Shown here one piece after another: positions 20,161-22,500 of a stretch of DNA of 22,500 nucleotides. Source of the stretch: Glandiceps talaboti (Eukaryota; Hemichordata; Enteropneusta; Spengelidae). The DNA lies in contig NC_135550.1 of assembly GCF_964340395.1 (NCBI RefSeq), positions 19,539,176-19,561,675 of the forward strand. Direction: 5' to 3'. Numbering within the stretch: position 1 is the stretch's first letter; each line of letters starts with the position of its first letter. Under the pieces are notes generated by a model. The model saw nothing but the letters and a program-made list of their open reading frames with translations. It searched no databases and was not told the origin of the DNA. The translations under genes were made by a program, and so were the position numbers.

Positions 20161-22500
20161 CACGAACTAAAGTTTGAATTTGAGGGAAAAAATAACAAAA
20201 GGTGGCCAGAGAGTAGATATGGTTGAGATTGCAAACACACGGAATATTAGTTTATGTATATAGTGACTCATATAAAAAGTATGCTAATAACCATTTTGAT
20301 GTATTTATCATATGTTAAGTTTATCTTATGCTCTCCGTACGCCTGCTTGCCTTCGTTCACTCTTGACAAAGGATTTTCTCCCTTAGGTATTGAATTTAAG
20401 TAAATAAAATTGATAATAAAACAATATTTTGGTAGATTAGAAAGAATACGTTGTATTGTATATATTTCCACCGATTTCTTTCATAAATATACGACATATT
20501 TTTTACCATTTAAATATGTTTTTCAGGAACGGATTTTTTAAAATCCGGAGTTGCAGCACTTTACAGGTGAATAAAATTTTAACCATTTAGTTTGGGAGAT
20601 GTGTCTCCTAGTCTGCAAAGCCGAAGGACACCAACCTGGTTTGTTATCGTTATTTTTTTCGAATGCAATATCTTGCAAGAAAGCACAGAACTGATTTTTT
20701 TTTTCGACAGAAGTTAATTTGAAAAAAAAATCACACTTACCATGCTTGGCGTGAGATTATTGAAGGCGCTTATCTTATCCGATCTTGATACAATCCAGTG
20801 ATTATTGCGAGAGAGAGAAAAAAGGAACCGTGTGATGATAATCACGTTTTTATCTGTTCACCGTATCAGACTCAGGAGAAAATAAAAAGTATCGGACGTG
20901 TTTGTAGTCTGATTCCTAAAAAAAAGATCGATGACCAAAGAGAGTTTTGTGTAATCAATACATCTAGACTTGAATATCTATATAGATCCATCAGAATGAC
21001 AATTTTCAAGTATATTTGCCTCCTTCACCTATTCTAAACATGTAGAGAAACTGTATTATTCTGATTTACTCAGGAGAGAACTTATCACGTGTAATGGCAA
21101 AGACGTCGTCTATATATTCACGCTCTGGAGACTATAAAATCATATATTGCACTCGTATCGGTAATGTACCGCCGAATCTTCACAGCCTTGAGGGAGGAAA
21201 GAGCATTCCAGGTGTGTGAAACGAAGATTTGTCCAAACATAACCACTCTTCGATGCAGACATAACTGTTTACCTTGTCATTAGCCCAAGTCTGTAGGAAC
21301 ACAAAGAGAGAAGAGAGAAAGTCATTCAAACTACACACGTGTCAACCAGGTGACGATTTGCATACAGAAGACTCGATACGTTCGTCCGTGACAAGTTTCG
21401 TCACCAAGGAATATGAACACTGTCTTCCAGAGAAATTCGAAATATCTACCGGTAAAATGGTACTGAGATTTCCCTTGCCGAGATTAATTTCCCGTCTGAC
21501 ACAGTTCCGCACCAAATTTACAATGTTCTATTGTTTCTTAAGATGAATTATACGACAGCAAGCTTGCAATAATCAATAATGCGCAATAATCATACAAAAT
21601 TACAAACCGTTTCCGAAACTCATCAATAAACTTCAATAATATTGTACATTCAAATTAAGGCTTCTATGATCAAAAGTTTGAGACATTTTCTTTGTCATTA
21701 TTTATAATTAACTTTTGCCGTTAAATGAAGTTTTAAAACCAATATCAGATTCAATATACAGGTTTTCTGTGTGATTTGCGAAATGAAATGAACATGACTG
21801 AAATGGATGAAACACCACCACGGGTACATCATTTTTTTACGCGCATTGAAAAATTGATACACGTGATTTTTTTGTGTGTCGTTTAGTCACTTATATGTGT
21901 ACAGTGTAAATCTGGCTTGCACTGATTTAATAGGAGAACCCATTTAGAACTGACAAGCAAATGACCATTGACTTGGAGAAGAGACTGAAGTGTCTCGGTG
22001 GAGGGTATAATTAGCGTTTGATGTGCCGAAAGTACAAATATGTCATGATGAAGTCTCGTATTGCTAATCCAAGCGTAAGCAGTCAAGCTGGCGTAAATTT
22101 TCAATCGTGACACACAGCTTTCCGCGATGAGCCATGTATCCCAGAACGGTAAACTGAAATAACATATAGCGCCAAAAAATAATTAGATGTCCACGACCAT
22201 TTTCGGGAATACCCCGAAATTTCTGTAGAACCGAAATCGCGAAACAAAGCAGAAATGGTGTGCCTACGTACAAGTGATTATGGTGTGTCCCTGTCTTTGT
22301 TTATAAATTCATATTATAGGCCGAATGGATAAATTATCAATTGAATTAGATTCGCTTTCTCTGATGAAATGATTCATACGATTAAACTTGGGGAGGGGGC
22401 TGTACTCTCTTTGATCACGTTCAAATTTGACATCACGTTATAAATTTAAAATACAACTTATTTCTTGGTTTTCTAACCACTGTTTGTCAGATATATGAAC
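20161..22500. other. Non-coding sequence to the window end, no gene seen
   Basis: Open frames such as plus 20798-21037 (79 aa), plus 21274-21546 (90 aa), minus 21883-22113 (76 aa) and minus 22064-22273 (69 aa) have no recognisable domain and are of chance length. A small inverted repeat, CGGATTTT-TT-AAAATCCG, lies near 20530-20550. A G-rich patch occurs at about 22389-22400. No repeats or structural RNAs were recognised. Confidence 0.5.

Noticed and set aside
21274-21546. 90-codon plus frame as a small gene
   Set aside because: The composition is plausible, but there is no signal peptide, domain, cysteine pattern or splice context to support it.

Overview
This window looks like a gene-poor stretch of a eukaryotic, most probably animal, genome. 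It is AT-rich, CpG is not obviously depleted, and long simple repeats are dense: (GA)n, (TA)n, (CA/TG)n and (CATA/CGCA)n. It also holds a 39-bp minisatellite and a pair of short inverted-repeat DNA-transposon remnants. I see no prokaryotic gene organisation and no multi-exon gene I can name. The repeat style fits a marine invertebrate, but that is inference and I cannot name a taxon. No open frame can be called a confident protein-coding gene; the longest ones are by-products of tandem repeats whose unit length is a multiple of three.

Layout. 1-2384: unremarkable sequence with a 118-bp (GA)n tract, a 72-bp module that recurs 9.5 kb away, and a (TA)n(TG)n compound microsatellite. 2385-10423: about 8 kb without recognisable genes, with one weak exon-like fragment near 3306-3433, two 16-bp perfect palindromes, CRE-like sites and an X-box-like site. 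10424-10648: a second (GA)n tract with the second copy of the dispersed module. 12318-13058: a minisatellite of about 19 units of 39 bp whose right half has a 4-unit higher-order period. 14557-14870: a (CA/CGCA/CATA)n compound microsatellite. 15610-15747: three 43-bp tandem units, each with an ATTGG, a TGACG and a perfect CArG box (CCTTATAAGG). 16239-16379 and 16536-16622: a self-complementary (CA)(TA)(TG) array and a (TA)(GA) array.

17427-18220 and 19023-19732 are two diverged copies of one roughly 0.7-0.8 kb non-autonomous transposon in opposite orientation. The second copy has clear terminal inverted repeats starting GGGAACCTTCAGTA and is flanked by TTA on both sides, as expected for a 3-bp target duplication of the PIF/Harbinger kind. 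A decayed tRNA-like (SINE-like) head lies at 20084-20160. The rest to 22500 shows no supportable gene.

The most distinctive observations are the inverted pair of TTA-flanked elements, the CArG/CRE/CCAAT tandem array, the higher-order minisatellite, and the module shared by the two (GA)n loci. None amounts to a demonstrable new biological system. All alignments and counts were made by eye.
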